Shown here piece by piece: positions 44,489 to 53,193 of a stretch of DNA of 64,000 nucleotides. Origin of the DNA: Erwinia persicina (lineage in GTDB: Bacteria; Pseudomonadota; Gammaproteobacteria; Enterobacterales; Enterobacteriaceae); contig NZ_JACYMO010000003.1 of NCBI RefSeq assembly GCF_014838825.1, positions 186,001 through 250,000 of the forward strand, in the 5' to 3' direction. How positions within the stretch are numbered: the first letter of the stretch is position 1; each line of letters opens with the position of its first letter. The translations under genes and the position numbers were made by a program. The notes beneath the pieces were generated by a model. It worked only from the letters and a program-made list of their open reading frames with translations. It ran no database searches and was not told the origin of the DNA.

Positions 44489-44899
44489 GTGTCTAATGTT
44501 TTACCCTTTTCACCTGACGTAAAAGAAACCCCAATAGATGAAATGTCCTCGGATGAGTACATCGAAAGTCTTGAGAAGAGGTTCAAAAACGCTACAGGTT
44601 CGGTTGATAAACTAAATTTATTCAAAAAAATCAAGGCATTGCTAGGTCAGCGGAAAATAAAGTTTCGCCTTTCCCCTCCCCCCGACTGGCAAATAAATAA
44701 GAAATCTAACGTCCTGTACTTTTCTCAAGAAAAAGTAGTTTATATCTTAGGTCCGATGAAAGGGTTTTCTGTAAAAGAAGGATGGGAGCTCAAGACCATA
44801 TCTCTAACTGGGAATGCGGTTGTAACCGTTCAAGAAATCATCAATTATTTAGAGGGCATACAGCATGGCAAAGAAACCGTTGAAGAAACCCGAAAGTGA
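44489..44899 (+). CDS. Hypothetical island protein (136 residues)
   Basis: Starts at GTG 44489 with AAGGGGG upstream. It begins MSNVLPFSPDVKETPIDEMS and contains SDEYIESLEKRFKNATGSVD, an acidic helical segment. The C-terminal half, with VVYILGPMKGFSVKEGWELK, could be a small alpha/beta domain. It has no signal peptide. It overlaps the next gene by 35 bp and base composition is AT-richer than the core genes. I do not recognise it. Confidence 0.6.
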   Translation: MSNVLPFSPDVKETPIDEMSSDEYIESLEKRFKNATGSVDKLNLFKKIKALLGQRKIKFRLSPPPDWQINKKSNVLYFSQEKVVYILGPMKGFSVKEGWELKTISLTGNAVVTVQEIINYLEGIQHGKETVEETRK

Positions 44900-45071
44900 T
44901 CTCCGCGCAAATTTCGCAGAGAATAAGAAAGCCTGGGTTAATGGTGCTAAAACAGTGAACAACACCATAGCAGAACAGGCAGGGCAGGACCTGAAAAACG
45001 GTGATGGTCGCTTAATGAAAACTTACAATGACAACAACCGTACAATTGATGACATTGATAAGAATGGCTAA
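44865..45071 (+). CDS. Hypothetical small island protein (68 residues)
   Basis: Begins MAKKPLKKPESDLRANFAEN; it is basic at the N-terminus and hydrophilic throughout, with TIAEQAGQDLKNGDGRLMKT. GAGGG lies about 9 bases upstream of the ATG inside the preceding gene, with which it overlaps by 35 bp, so the two are probably co-translated. No known family. The charged, compact form is that of a small phage or plasmid accessory protein, which is only an impression. Confidence 0.55.
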   Translation: MAKKPLKKPESDLRANFAENKKAWVNGAKTVNNTIAEQAGQDLKNGDGRLMKTYNDNNRTIDDIDKNG

Positions 45072-45162
45072 CGGTGGGGGCAACTGACTGCTATGAACAG
45101 TCCTGCAGTTGTCCTAGCTGGCAACTGGCTCTGGTTTCTGGCTGTACAAGGGGCTGTGTAGA

Positions 45163-45522
45163 GTGGTCATTGTGCTTATCCTGACGCTTATTCACTCGCT
45201 GTATGAGGTACACACGAGACGCTCAAAGCTAGCGCAGCTACAGAAGGAGACTGGGGGCTTTCCGTTATATTGGGGAAATTGCAATATTGACGGCAAAGTC
45301 ACCAGGTATTTCCAGGGAGATGATAAGGCAGGAAATTTGACGTCTGAAGATGGTTTCACCCAGCACGTCCTAAGACAAAAGACGTTGGCTAGGCACCGGA
45401 TAAACGCTTCTTCTCCTTGCCTGCAAAAGTCTCTAGGCCCGACAGACGTTTTCAGCACCATCGCCTGCATTTCCGGAGACGGGAACGCGACGTCTAAAAT
45501 GAGAAAAAACAATGTCCTGTGA
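45163..45522 (+). CDS. Doubtful ORF, possibly a gene fragment
   Basis: 119 codons from GTG 45163. The first 50 residues (MVIVLILTLIHSLYEVHTRR, then GGFPLYWGNCNIDGKVTRYF) look like a membrane-anchored start of a protein. The rest (HRINASSPCLQKSLGPTDVF) does not look like natural protein. It may be the 5' part of a decayed gene. Confidence 0.25.
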   Translation: MVIVLILTLIHSLYEVHTRRSKLAQLQKETGGFPLYWGNCNIDGKVTRYFQGDDKAGNLTSEDGFTQHVLRQKTLARHRINASSPCLQKSLGPTDVFSTIACISGDGNATSKMRKNNVL

Positions 45523-45687
45523 CCGAAGCGCAGAAATTATTTAGTAATAATCGCCCTAGGCAGAATTCATCAGAGATATCAAAAGCCTAGACATATTAAG
45601 TATGAATATCTGACATCGAAATATTCATATTGTACAAGATATAGATACCCCTCATAAAGCCCTAGTGGTCACTAATACTGATGATAT

Positions 45688-45713
45688 GGACTGTCAAATT
45701 TTTATGACAATCC
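45688..45713. promoter_or_regulatory. Inverted-repeat operator before the 56/161-residue gene pair
   Basis: GGACTGTCA (45688-45696) is inverted as TGACAATCC (45705-45713) with an 8-base AT spacer; eight of nine bases match. A -10-like TATACT lies at 45739-45744 and the ribosome site at 45761. This is a plausible site for autoregulation of the following operon. Confidence 0.45.
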
Positions 45714-45771
45714 TATAGTCCTTCCCTGTGCTTAAGTTTATACTGGTGGTGTAGATTAACGGAGGTTCTCT

Positions 45772-45942
45772 ATGAAACACACTCCATCCCCAAAACAGAT
45801 CGTCCATACTCTGAATCAAGCACGCAAAGCAGGTAGCGTTCAGTTAACTGGTTCCAGGGATGAACGTAAGGCCCAGCTTCGTGCTCTTCGTGAGAAGGAC
45901 TTAGCCGAAGAAGGGAAGTTTGTTGGGCACACAATCTGGTAA
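45772..45942 (+). CDS. Small basic protein (56 residues), first of a gene pair
   Basis: Starts at ATG 45772 after a strong GGAGG ribosome site six bases upstream. It begins MKHTPSPKQIVHTLNQARKA, continues GSVQLTGSRDERKAQLRALR and ends VGHTIW. It is mostly helical and highly charged. It overlaps the next frame by 23 bp in the +1 frame. It could be the antitoxin-like first member of a two-gene unit, or the true N-terminus of the following protein if the frame break is a mutation or a programmed shift. No family recognised. Confidence 0.6.
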   Translation: MKHTPSPKQIVHTLNQARKAGSVQLTGSRDERKAQLRALREKDLAEEGKFVGHTIW

Positions 45943-46405
45943 TGCACCTAAGAAGATCTACTTCAGCAAAGTAGAAATCGCGAAAAAGTTTGCATCTTCA
46001 AGTGATACGTTCGGATTCGATGTAGAAGTACAAGAATCCTATGATGATGATTTAGTTGATCTCCAAATCTTGATGGAAAAGCAAGGTTACATTGAGATTT
46101 ACGATCCTCATATTCACGGTTACACCGCATGTTATCCTTTGGCGAAAGATTCAAATTCCGTACCTGGATCATCTCCTGATTATACCGGCCTCTATCATGT
46201 GAGATTGCAGAGTAACGGTGATGTTGATCCGCTAGTAATTGTTACCTTTCAGGGGATGATGGTCGATCAAAAGCGCTATGAGAAAGCCGTTATAGAAACC
46301 ATGATTACGCACGACGTAATGTTTGGTGAAAAGGGATCCAAGTATCCCGCTCTGATGAAATCGCAGCGTAAGTTTGTCCGTTCCACATTAGATAGCCCAG
46401 AGTAA
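45920..46405 (+). CDS. Hypothetical protein (161 residues), second of a gene pair
   Basis: The frame opens after a TAG at 45902 and has only TTG codons (45920, 45923) as early starts; the next ATG is about 50 codons in. The sequence is protein-like from NAPKKIYFSKVEIAKKF onward, with FDVEVQESYDDDLVDLQILM and IVTFQGMMVDQKRYEKAVIE. The early part, KKIYFSKVEIAKKFASSSDT, has a faint resemblance to RraB/DUF695-like small regulators, not enough to assign. Expression must come from the TTG, coupled to the 56-residue gene, or by a +1 frameshift from it. Confidence 0.55.
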   Translation: MLGTQSGNAPKKIYFSKVEIAKKFASSSDTFGFDVEVQESYDDDLVDLQILMEKQGYIEIYDPHIHGYTACYPLAKDSNSVPGSSPDYTGLYHVRLQSNGDVDPLVIVTFQGMMVDQKRYEKAVIETMITHDVMFGEKGSKYPALMKSQRKFVRSTLDSPE

Positions 46406-47142
46406 CACAGCCAAAAAGTGACAGCTGAGCCGCCAATGGCTCTGCTGATAAATCAATGCTTTTTTTCCCTTAGAAGGCGCATTCCCTGGCTTTCCCCCCA
46501 TTTAGGTTGCTGGTTGAGCATGCCTGTTGCCTTGAACTCCGGCCTCCTCCCTGCGACCCATGCCACTTTTAAGTATGCTTTTCGTGATTCTGAGCCGCTA
46601 CCCAGTAATCAATATACTTTGATGTCTACGATGTCCGCTCCTGGCACATATGCGACAGTCAACATGAGTATTGTTAGGGACAGCAAAAGTGCCAGACCTG
46701 AATTGCTGCTTAGCGGGCATATTAACGCCGTCATTAGCATCACTTACTGGTGTCTTGGCAGTGGCTGGGGAAAGTTGGTTGAGGAGGTGCTTATAACCGA
46801 TTTTATTGAGAACCGTGAGCAAGGCCGGGAATCCTTTCCTGGATTGTGAGGGGTTGAGCAAGCCTACCGGCGCGGTAGTGTTTTGCACACATCAGAAGCG
46901 ATGCTGCTTGTCTTCTCCTGACCGGACAAAGACCGGATGCTGCCTTGCTGTGATCAATTCACCAGCAGACATACCGGCTGAAAATAGTGTTTATTGGCAG
47001 CGTGAAGACCAGCAGAGGTTGGCAGAGTGCCCGAAAGGGTAGGGCGTCGCTAAAAGGAGATGCTCGGGTCGGACTCAAGAGGTAAAGCAGCGACATCTGC
47101 GGTCAATACGACCAGAAATCTACCGGAACCCCAGAAAGCAAG
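46406..47142. other. Island segment without supported genes
   Basis: About 740 bp up to the tRNA terminator. Open frames on both strands (46418-46849 plus, 46598-46888 minus) overlap each other, have Ser/Cys-rich non-protein-like sequence and lack ribosome sites. I see no RNA or repeat here. Confidence 0.5.
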
Positions 47143-47164
47143 AAACCAGCCCGTAGGCTGGTTT
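47143..47164 (-). terminator. Terminator downstream of tRNA-Phe
   Basis: AAACCAGCC and GGCTGGTTT form a 9-bp stem with loop CGTA. The minus-strand transcript continues CTTGCTTTC. A similar hairpin with a different loop accompanies the outer attachment repeat (41678-41699). Confidence 0.75.
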
Positions 47165-47174
47165 CTTTAAATTT

Positions 47175-47219
47175 TGGTGCCCGGACTCGGAATCGAACCA
47201 AGGACACGGGGATTTTCAA
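47175..47219. repeat. Attachment-site repeat within tRNA-Phe
   Basis: The 3' 45 bases of tRNA-Phe, identical to 41710-41754. It is the tRNA-side boundary of the roughly 5.5-kb island. Confidence 0.9.
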
Positions 47220-47250
47220 TCCCCTGCTCTACCGACTGAGCTATCCGGGC
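47175..47250 (-). tRNA. pheV: tRNA-Phe (anticodon GAA)
   Basis: 76 bases on the minus strand beginning GCCCGGATAGCTCAGTCGG, with anticodon GAA in GGATTGAAAATCC, T-arm GGTTCGATTCC and encoded CCA. Acceptor stems GCCCGGA/TCCGGGC pair perfectly. It lies about 700 bp upstream of speC, the position of pheV in E. coli, which is a known island insertion site. Its 3' 45 bases are duplicated at 41710-41754. Confidence 0.96.
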
Positions 47251-47953
47251 AACGGGTCGCATTAAACCTTATGCCGCTGCCAGCGTCAACGGCTTTATTA
47301 TGAAAAACCGACCGATTGCACTCTTTTCCACCAGCCAGACGCTGAAATGCTTTTTTCTGGCTGTTTTATCTGCAATTGAGTTTCTCATTACCTGCTGGCT
47401 GACAGGCTGGCGATGACCGGAAGCCGCCACTCTTTTCTTTCTTATCCCGGTTGTCCGAAAATTACTTACATCCTTTCATTGGGTTAGGTTGAATCATTCA
47501 GCACCGTGCTCGCAGCCGTTTTACTGTATCAATGACCATTTTAGCTTCCGCCCCGGACTGCGCGGCAAACGGGTGAAAAACATGCGCAGGGTAAGGCAGA
47601 TAAAAGTCTGATGCCGGGGGCTGGCATTGAACCCGCTGCTAAAAAATGCCATTATTGCGCAAATTTTGACATCCCTGTCATCCCTGTACACTGAGGTCGT
47701 CGCCATGAGAGGTTCAGCGCTGATAAATCGCTTCTGTAACCCGCATCCGCAGATGCCGTGCCGCCGATCTTCATGTTGTCACACCCTGTCGATACTCTCT
47801 CTCACCGTGCGGTGAGGTCTTACTACGCTTTACTGTTGGCCATGCGTAAAAGCAGATGCGATCTGATTTTACTGATGTCTACCGGTCTGAGCGGCGCTTC
47901 ATCGCTGACAGCCTCTGACACCCACTTATCCTTGAACGCCGGGCATTTGTGCT
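47251..47953. other. Long intergenic region between tRNA-Phe and speC
   Basis: About 700 bp. No supported gene. It should hold the divergent promoters of tRNA-Phe and speC. A frame at 47842-48033 that could encode a leader peptide (MRKSRCDLILLMSTGLSGAS) runs into speC in another frame and is not conserved to my knowledge. Confidence 0.5.
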
Positions 47954-50098
47954 ATGACACCTTTAAAAATTGCAGCCAGTACCACCGTGGCAATCCATCT
48001 CCAGACCGGGCGCGAAGTCGTCACGCTGGATAATACCGATTTTACCGATGTGGCAGCGGTGGTGCTGTCTGTTTCTGACGCCAGGAGCGGTATGCTGGCA
48101 CTGTTACGCCACACGGGATTTAACCTGCCGGTGTTTATCGCGCTGGACGATGCCTCGCAGGCCGACAGTCTGCCTGCGGTGGACGGGGTGCTGACGGGCG
48201 AAAAGGGCGATGCTTCACTGCTGGAAGCCGCGGCTTCCGGGTATCAGGCTGACTTACTGCCGCCGTTTTTCCAGACGCTGACCAAGTATGTAGCCATGGA
48301 TAACACCACCTTTGCCTGCCCCGGGCATCAGGGCGGCGAGTTCTTTAAAAAACATCCGGCCGGGCGTCAGTTCTTTGACTTCTTTGGTGAGAACGTGTTT
48401 CGCGCCGATATGTGCAACGCCGACGTTAAGCTCGGGGATTTGCTGATCCATGAAGGGTCAGCCAAACATGCGCAGAAGTTTGCAGCGAAAGTTTTCAACG
48501 CGGATAAAACCTACTTTGTGCTGAACGGTACCTCCAGCGCGAATAAAGTGGTCACTAATGCGCTGCTGACCCGTGGCGATCTGGTGCTGTTTGACCGCAA
48601 TAATCATAAATCAAACCATCACGGCGCATTGATCCAGGCAGGAGCCACGCCGGTATATCTGGAGACCGCGCGTAACCCGTTCGGCTTTATCGGTGGTATT
48701 GATGCGCACTGCTTTGACGAGACCTACGTGCGTGAGCGGATTAAAGAGGTGGCGCCGGATCGGGCCGGAGACGCGCGGCCGTTCCGCCTGGCCGTGATCC
48801 AGCTCGGAACTTACGATGGCACGGTTTACAACGCGCGGAAGGTGCTCGACAGTATCGGCCACCTGTGCGACTACATCCTGTTTGACTCGGCATGGGTCGG
48901 CTACGAACAGTTTATTCCGGTTATGGAGGCCTGCTCGCCGCTGCTGCTTGAGCTGCAACCTTCCGATCCGGGGATCTTTGTGACTCAGTCGGTACACAAG
49001 CAGCAGGCCGGGTTCTCCCAGACCTCGCAGATCCACAAAAAAGATAACCATATTCGCGGCCAGCAGCGTTTTTGCAGCCATAAGCGGCTGAACAATGCCT
49101 TTATGCTTCATGCCTCTACCAGCCCGTTCTATCCGCTGTTTGCGGCGCTGGATATCAACGCCAAAATGCATCAGGGGGAAGCCGGTCGCCGCCTGTGGCA
49201 CGAATGCGTGGTGCTGGGGATTGACGCCCGCAAGGCGATTCTGGCGCGCTGTGAGATGATTAAACCGTTTATCCCTGATGAGGTCGACGGCAGGCCATGG
49301 CAGGATGCGCCGACGGCCACTATCGCCTCGGACGTCCGTTACTTCAGTTTCGCTCCTGGCGCGGCGTGGCACGGTTTTACCGGCTACGAGAAAGATCAGT
49401 ATCTGGTTGACCCGTGCAAGCTGCTGCTGACCACGCCCGGTATTGATGCTGCCAGCGGTCAATATGCTGCGTTCGGCATTCCGGCGACCATCCTGGCAAA
49501 CTACCTGCGTGAAAATGGCGTCGTGCCCGAAAAGTGCGATCTGAACTCTATTCTGTTCCTGCTGACGCCGGCAGAGAGCATGGAGAAAATGGCGCGGCTG
49601 GTGGCGAAGCTGGCTCAGTTTGAACAGCACATCAAAGAGGATGCGCTGCTGCGCGACGTGCTGCCGACCATTTACCGTAAAAATGCGGCGCGTTACGAAG
49701 GCTACACCCTCAAGCGCCTGTGCCAGGAGATGCACGATCTGTATGTCAGCCATGATGTGAAGGATCTGCAGAAGGCGATGTTCCGCCAGCAGAGCTGGCC
49801 GAAAATGGTGATGAACCCGCAGGATGCCAACATCGCGTTTATTCGCGGTAACGTCGAACTGGTGCCGATTGCCGAAGCGGCAGGACGTATCGCGGCAGAA
49901 GGGGCCTTGCCTTATCCTCCGGGCGTACTCTGTGTGGTACCGGGCGAAGAGTGGGGCGGGGCGGTACAGGACTATTTCCTGGCGCTGGAAGCGGGGCTGA
50001 ATCTGCTGCCGGGCTTCTCACCGGAGCTGCAGGGCGTGTATGTTGAAACCGACGAGCAGGGCGTAAAACGGCTTCAGGGCTACGTGCTGACGGCGTGA
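47954..50098 (+). CDS. speC: Constitutive ornithine decarboxylase SpeC
   Basis: PLP enzyme converting ornithine to putrescine, 714 residues (E. coli 711). The N-terminal response-regulator-like wing domain (about 1-105) precedes the fold-type I catalytic domain. The PLP lysine is about K349 in FVTQSVHKQQAGFSQTSQIH. FACPGHQGGEFFKKHPAGRQ, FFGENVFRADMCNADVKLGD and the C-terminal GALPYPPGVLCVVPGEEWGG match the family. ATG 47954 has only a weak ribosome site, consistent with regulated translation. The biosynthetic SpeC rather than inducible SpeF is favoured by the N-terminus and by the tRNA-Phe and mltC-mutY surroundings. Confidence 0.96.
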   Translation: MTPLKIAASTTVAIHLQTGREVVTLDNTDFTDVAAVVLSVSDARSGMLALLRHTGFNLPVFIALDDASQADSLPAVDGVLTGEKGDASLLEAAASGYQADLLPPFFQTLTKYVAMDNTTFACPGHQGGEFFKKHPAGRQFFDFFGENVFRADMCNADVKLGDLLIHEGSAKHAQKFAAKVFNADKTYFVLNGTSSANKVVTNALLTRGDLVLFDRNNHKSNHHGALIQAGATPVYLETARNPFGFIGGIDAHCFDETYVRERIKEVAPDRAGDARPFRLAVIQLGTYDGTVYNARKVLDSIGHLCDYILFDSAWVGYEQFIPVMEACSPLLLELQPSDPGIFVTQSVHKQQAGFSQTSQIHKKDNHIRGQQRFCSHKRLNNAFMLHASTSPFYPLFAALDINAKMHQGEAGRRLWHECVVLGIDARKAILARCEMIKPFIPDEVDGRPWQDAPTATIASDVRYFSFAPGAAWHGFTGYEKDQYLVDPCKLLLTTPGIDAASGQYAAFGIPATILANYLRENGVVPEKCDLNSILFLLTPAESMEKMARLVAKLAQFEQHIKEDALLRDVLPTIYRKNAARYEGYTLKRLCQEMHDLYVSHDVKDLQKAMFRQQSWPKMVMNPQDANIAFIRGNVELVPIAEAAGRIAAEGALPYPPGVLCVVPGEEWGGAVQDYFLALEAGLNLLPGFSPELQGVYVETDEQGVKRLQGYVLTA

Positions 50099-50105
50099 TC
50101 ATGGG

Positions 50106-50138
50106 CCGGTGGTCGCCGAAAAAAGGGTCGACCACCGG
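50106..50138. terminator. Terminator-type hairpin after speC
   Basis: CCGGTGGTCG (50106-50115) pairs with CGACCACCGG (50129-50138). The loop CCGAAAAAAGGGT has the same GAAAAAA core as hairpins after yggN and yggR. It lies between converging speC and the TetR gene. Confidence 0.65.
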
Positions 50139-50154
50139 TCATGAAACCGTCACT

Positions 50155-50790
50155 TCAGGACGGATTTAACGCGTCTTCCCGTGCCTGGCGGACAATCGCT
50201 TTCGCGATCCACTTACCAATATCCTGCAGCTCATCGTTGTCGCAGCCCCAGATATCTTTCATCACCAGAAAGATCTCTGAGCCATACACCAGCGACAGCG
50301 AACGAATGACGCGATCCATTAGCTCCGGCGGCAGCTCTTTGCTGAGCGGTTCCACCACCTGCGTTAACATCTCTTTGCGGTTGCCACGCACCAGCTTCTC
50401 TTTCAACGGCGGTGCATTCACCGCCTGGGACTGCGCCCACTGCGTCAGTGAAAGATGCAGGGCCGCCCGAAGCGTACCTTCATGCTTCAACATGCGCGGA
50501 AAAGCAAAACTCAGCAGTTCATCAATCCGGGCGCTGGCATCTGTTTTGGTCGGCTGCCAGCTTTTAATCGGACTGAGCGTCTCGGAGACAATGGCCGAGA
50601 CCAACGCACTTTGCGTAGGGAAGTAGCGATAGGCTGTAGCGCGAGAAAGCTGTGCCTCCTGAGCGACTTCAGTAATGGATGGAAATGCGCCGCTATCAAA
50701 CAGCTTCATTGCCGTATCAATCAGTAAGCGACGTGTTCTGGCCCGGGTGGATGTTAACCCCAAAATGCCAGCAGAATCCCTTTGCTCCAC
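50155..50790 (-). CDS. TetR-family regulator
   Basis: 211 residues from GTG 50790, with GAGGT upstream. The helix-turn-helix is RTRRLLIDTAMKLFDSGAFP followed by SITEVAQEAQLSRATAYRYF. The C-terminal ligand domain (about 75-200) has no recognised subclass. It is divergent from the Tm-1-like/PEP-hydrolase-like operon with 288 bp between, so it probably controls that operon. A palindrome lies in the gap at 50853-50872. Confidence 0.88.
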   Translation of the reverse strand: MEQRDSAGILGLTSTRARTRRLLIDTAMKLFDSGAFPSITEVAQEAQLSRATAYRYFPTQSALVSAIVSETLSPIKSWQPTKTDASARIDELLSFAFPRMLKHEGTLRAALHLSLTQWAQSQAVNAPPLKEKLVRGNRKEMLTQVVEPLSKELPPELMDRVIRSLSLVYGSEIFLVMKDIWGCDNDELQDIGKWIAKAIVRQAREDALNPS

Positions 50791-50852
50791 GATAACCTCA
50801 TTTTCCAGTAGATCTGACTCTGTATCGGTCCGGTAACCATTATAACCATGCT

Positions 50853-50872
50853 ACCGGCATTTTACTGCCGGT
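50853..50872. promoter_or_regulatory. Palindrome in the TetR/Tm-1 intergenic region
   Basis: ACCGGCA and TGCCGGT are 7-bp inverted arms with a 6-base spacer, 63 bp upstream of the TetR start. It is a candidate operator; nothing in the sequence distinguishes it from a chance hairpin. Confidence 0.4.
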
Positions 50873-51078
50873 GATGCGGGGCTGCACCTTTCTCCGGCGT
50901 TATAAGCGTAGTCAAAAACAGCTGTAGTCTCATATTTCATTCAATTGATTTATCAATCTTTAAGGTGCTACTGTGAGCCGCTGCCCTTGAGATGTCTTTG
51001 CGCTCCAAAGTTATTTACGTTTTTATTTCATTAATATCAACTATTTATTAATATAAATAACAGGTTATCGTAACGCCA

Positions 51079-52299
51079 ATGAAAAATCAGAATGGATCTA
51101 TCTACGTTGTTGCGACAGCGGATACTAAAGGAAGGGAACTGTTTTACGTGCGCGATCTGATAGTGCAGACCGGCGTGAAAGTCCTGACAGTTGATCTGTC
51201 TACTCAACCACTTAGCGAAACTTTTCGCGCAGATATTCCGGCTGAAATGGTGGCCGATTATCATCCCCAGGGCCGCAGCAGTGTGTTCTGTGGTGACCGT
51301 GGAAAAGCCATTGATGCCATGGCACAATCTTTTAGGATTTTCCTTAGCCAGCGTAGCGACGTTGCTGGGATTATTGGGCTGGGTGGTTCCGGCGGGACGG
51401 CGCTGATTACTCCCGCGATGCAGGCCTTACCCGTGGGCGTGCCGAAGCTGATGGTGTCAACAATGGCCTCGGGCGATGTGTCTGCCTATGTCGGTGCCAG
51501 TGATATCAGCATGCTTTACTCGGTGACTGACGTGGCAGGCCTTAACCGTATTTCCCGCCGCGTACTGGGTAATGCGGCCCATCAGATTGCTGGTGCGGTC
51601 AAATTCTCGCTGCCTTCTTCCGGTGACGATAAACCGGCCATCGGTTTGACCATGTTTGGTGTGACCACGCCGTGTATAGAGGCCGTCAGCGCCGGGCTGG
51701 AGGCTGACTATGACTGTCTGGTGTTTCACGCTACCGGTAGCGGAGGCAGGGCGATGGAGAAGCTGGCAGACAGCGGGATGCTGACCGGGATGCTCGACCT
51801 GACCACCACGGAGGTCTGCGATTTACTCTTTGGCGGCGTGCTGGCCTGCGGTGAAGACCGTTTTGATGCCCTGTCGCGCAGCCAGATACCCGGCGTATTA
51901 TCCTGCGGTGCGCTGGATATGGTGAACTTTGGTCATCCCTCCGGCGTGCCGGAAAAGTATGCTGCCCGCCAGTTCTACCATCATAATGCCCAGGTGACGC
52001 TGATGCGGACCACGGTGGAGGAGAACATCGCCATGGCGCAGTGGATCGCTGGTAAACTGAACCAGTGTGAAGGCGAGTTGCGCTTCCTGATCCCCGAAGG
52101 GGGATTTTCCGCCCTTGATGCCCCGGGCCAGCCATTCTGGTCACCCGAGGCCGACCGGGCGTTTATCACCACCCTGGGATCCCACTGTCACCAGACTGAA
52201 AAACGTCAACTTATCCACCTGCCGTGGAATATTAATGACCCACAGTTCGCCGCTGAAGCAGTGGCACAATTTCGTCAACTGGCGTCGAGAGGAAGATAA
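51079..52299 (+). CDS. Tm-1-like ATP-binding domain protein (UPF0261)
   Basis: 406 residues belonging to the family of the tomato Tm-1 resistance protein N-terminal domain. Family marks are [60 protein letters not shown] and [19 protein letters not shown]. It probably binds a nucleotide; its reaction is unknown. It ends 2 bp before the PEP-hydrolase-like gene. The two gene products correspond to the two halves of plant Tm-1, which are fused there. Confidence 0.85.
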   Translation: MKNQNGSIYVVATADTKGRELFYVRDLIVQTGVKVLTVDLSTQPLSETFRADIPAEMVADYHPQGRSSVFCGDRGKAIDAMAQSFRIFLSQRSDVAGIIGLGGSGGTALITPAMQALPVGVPKLMVSTMASGDVSAYVGASDISMLYSVTDVAGLNRISRRVLGNAAHQIAGAVKFSLPSSGDDKPAIGLTMFGVTTPCIEAVSAGLEADYDCLVFHATGSGGRAMEKLADSGMLTGMLDLTTTEVCDLLFGGVLACGEDRFDALSRSQIPGVLSCGALDMVNFGHPSGVPEKYAARQFYHHNAQVTLMRTTVEENIAMAQWIAGKLNQCEGELRFLIPEGGFSALDAPGQPFWSPEADRAFITTLGSHCHQTEKRQLIHLPWNINDPQFAAEAVAQFRQLASRGR

Positions 52300-52301
52300 T
52301 C

Positions 52302-53132
52302 ATGCCCGCTTTTACCCGTCAGCAGCTGCTGACTCATTTCAGACAGATGATTGCCCGCCGTGAGCCGATTATCGGCGGTGGGGCCGGTACCGGGCTGTCG
52401 GCTAAATGTGAAGAGGCCGGGGGTATCGATCTTATTGTTATTTATAACTCCGGGCGCTATCGGATGGCCGGGCGCGGCTCACTGGCCGGGCTGCTGGCAT
52501 ATGGCAACGCGAATGAGATCGTGGTCGATATGGCTAAAGAGGTTCTGCCGGTGGTGAAACACACCCCGGTACTGGCCGGCGTGAACGGCACCGATCCCTT
52601 CTGTCATTTTGATAAGTTCCTGGATGATTTGAAAGCGATGGGCTTTTCCGGTGTACAAAATTTTCCCACGGTTGGCCTGATTGACGGCAACTTCCGCGCC
52701 AATCTGGAAGAGACCGGCATGGGGTACGGGCTGGAAGTCGACATGATTGCGCTGGCGCATCAGAAAGAGATGCTGACCACGCCCTACGTCTTCAGCGCGG
52801 AGGATGCCGTGGCAATGACGCTGGCCGGTGCTGATATTATTGTGCCGCATATGGGGCTGACTACCGGCGGCAATATCGGCGCGGCAACGGCATTACAGTT
52901 GAAGGACTGTGTTCCCCGGGTGAATGAGTGGGCAGCGGCAGCGAAAGCCGTGCGGGAGGACGTGATTGTCCTGTGCCACGGCGGGCCGATATCCAGCCCG
53001 GAGGATGCACAGTACATTATGGACAACTGCCCGCAGTGCGATGGTTTCTACGGTGCCAGTTCAATGGAGCGGCTGCCAACGGAAGTGGCGCTGACCGAAA
53101 CGACCCGCCGGTTTAAAAACATCAGCCGGTAA
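52302..53132 (+). CDS. Phosphoenolpyruvate hydrolase-like TIM-barrel protein
   Basis: 276 residues of the PEP_hydrolase family, related to the C-terminal half of plant Tm-1. Visible features: [60 protein letters not shown] and [14 protein letters not shown] near the end. Catalysis is inferred from the family name only. ATCATGCC overlaps closely with the upstream stop, so it is translationally coupled. A strong terminator follows. Confidence 0.85.
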   Translation: MPAFTRQQLLTHFRQMIARREPIIGGGAGTGLSAKCEEAGGIDLIVIYNSGRYRMAGRGSLAGLLAYGNANEIVVDMAKEVLPVVKHTPVLAGVNGTDPFCHFDKFLDDLKAMGFSGVQNFPTVGLIDGNFRANLEETGMGYGLEVDMIALAHQKEMLTTPYVFSAEDAVAMTLAGADIIVPHMGLTTGGNIGAATALQLKDCVPRVNEWAAAAKAVREDVIVLCHGGPISSPEDAQYIMDNCPQCDGFYGASSMERLPTEVALTETTRRFKNISR

Positions 53133-53155
53133 TGTCTGAGTGAAGTTAAGAAGGG

Positions 53156-53193
53156 CAGGCAAGGTACAGGTTGCTGTACCTTGCCTGTGTTTT
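53156..53193 (+). terminator. Terminator after the PEP-hydrolase-like gene
   Basis: CAGGCAAGGTACAG (53156-53169) pairs perfectly over 14 bp with 53174-53187, loop GTTG, then TGTTTT. It adjoins the mltC stop, so it may also serve the opposite strand. Confidence 0.85.

Noticed and set aside
46418..46849. 143-codon plus frame in the right part of the island
   Set aside because: Overlaps an equally long minus frame, with Ser/Leu/Pro-rich random-looking sequence; neither is supported.
41319..47250. CRISPR array or restriction system in the island
   Set aside because: No regularly spaced repeats, no cas-like, methylase or nuclease motifs were found; the repeats present are two-copy scars.
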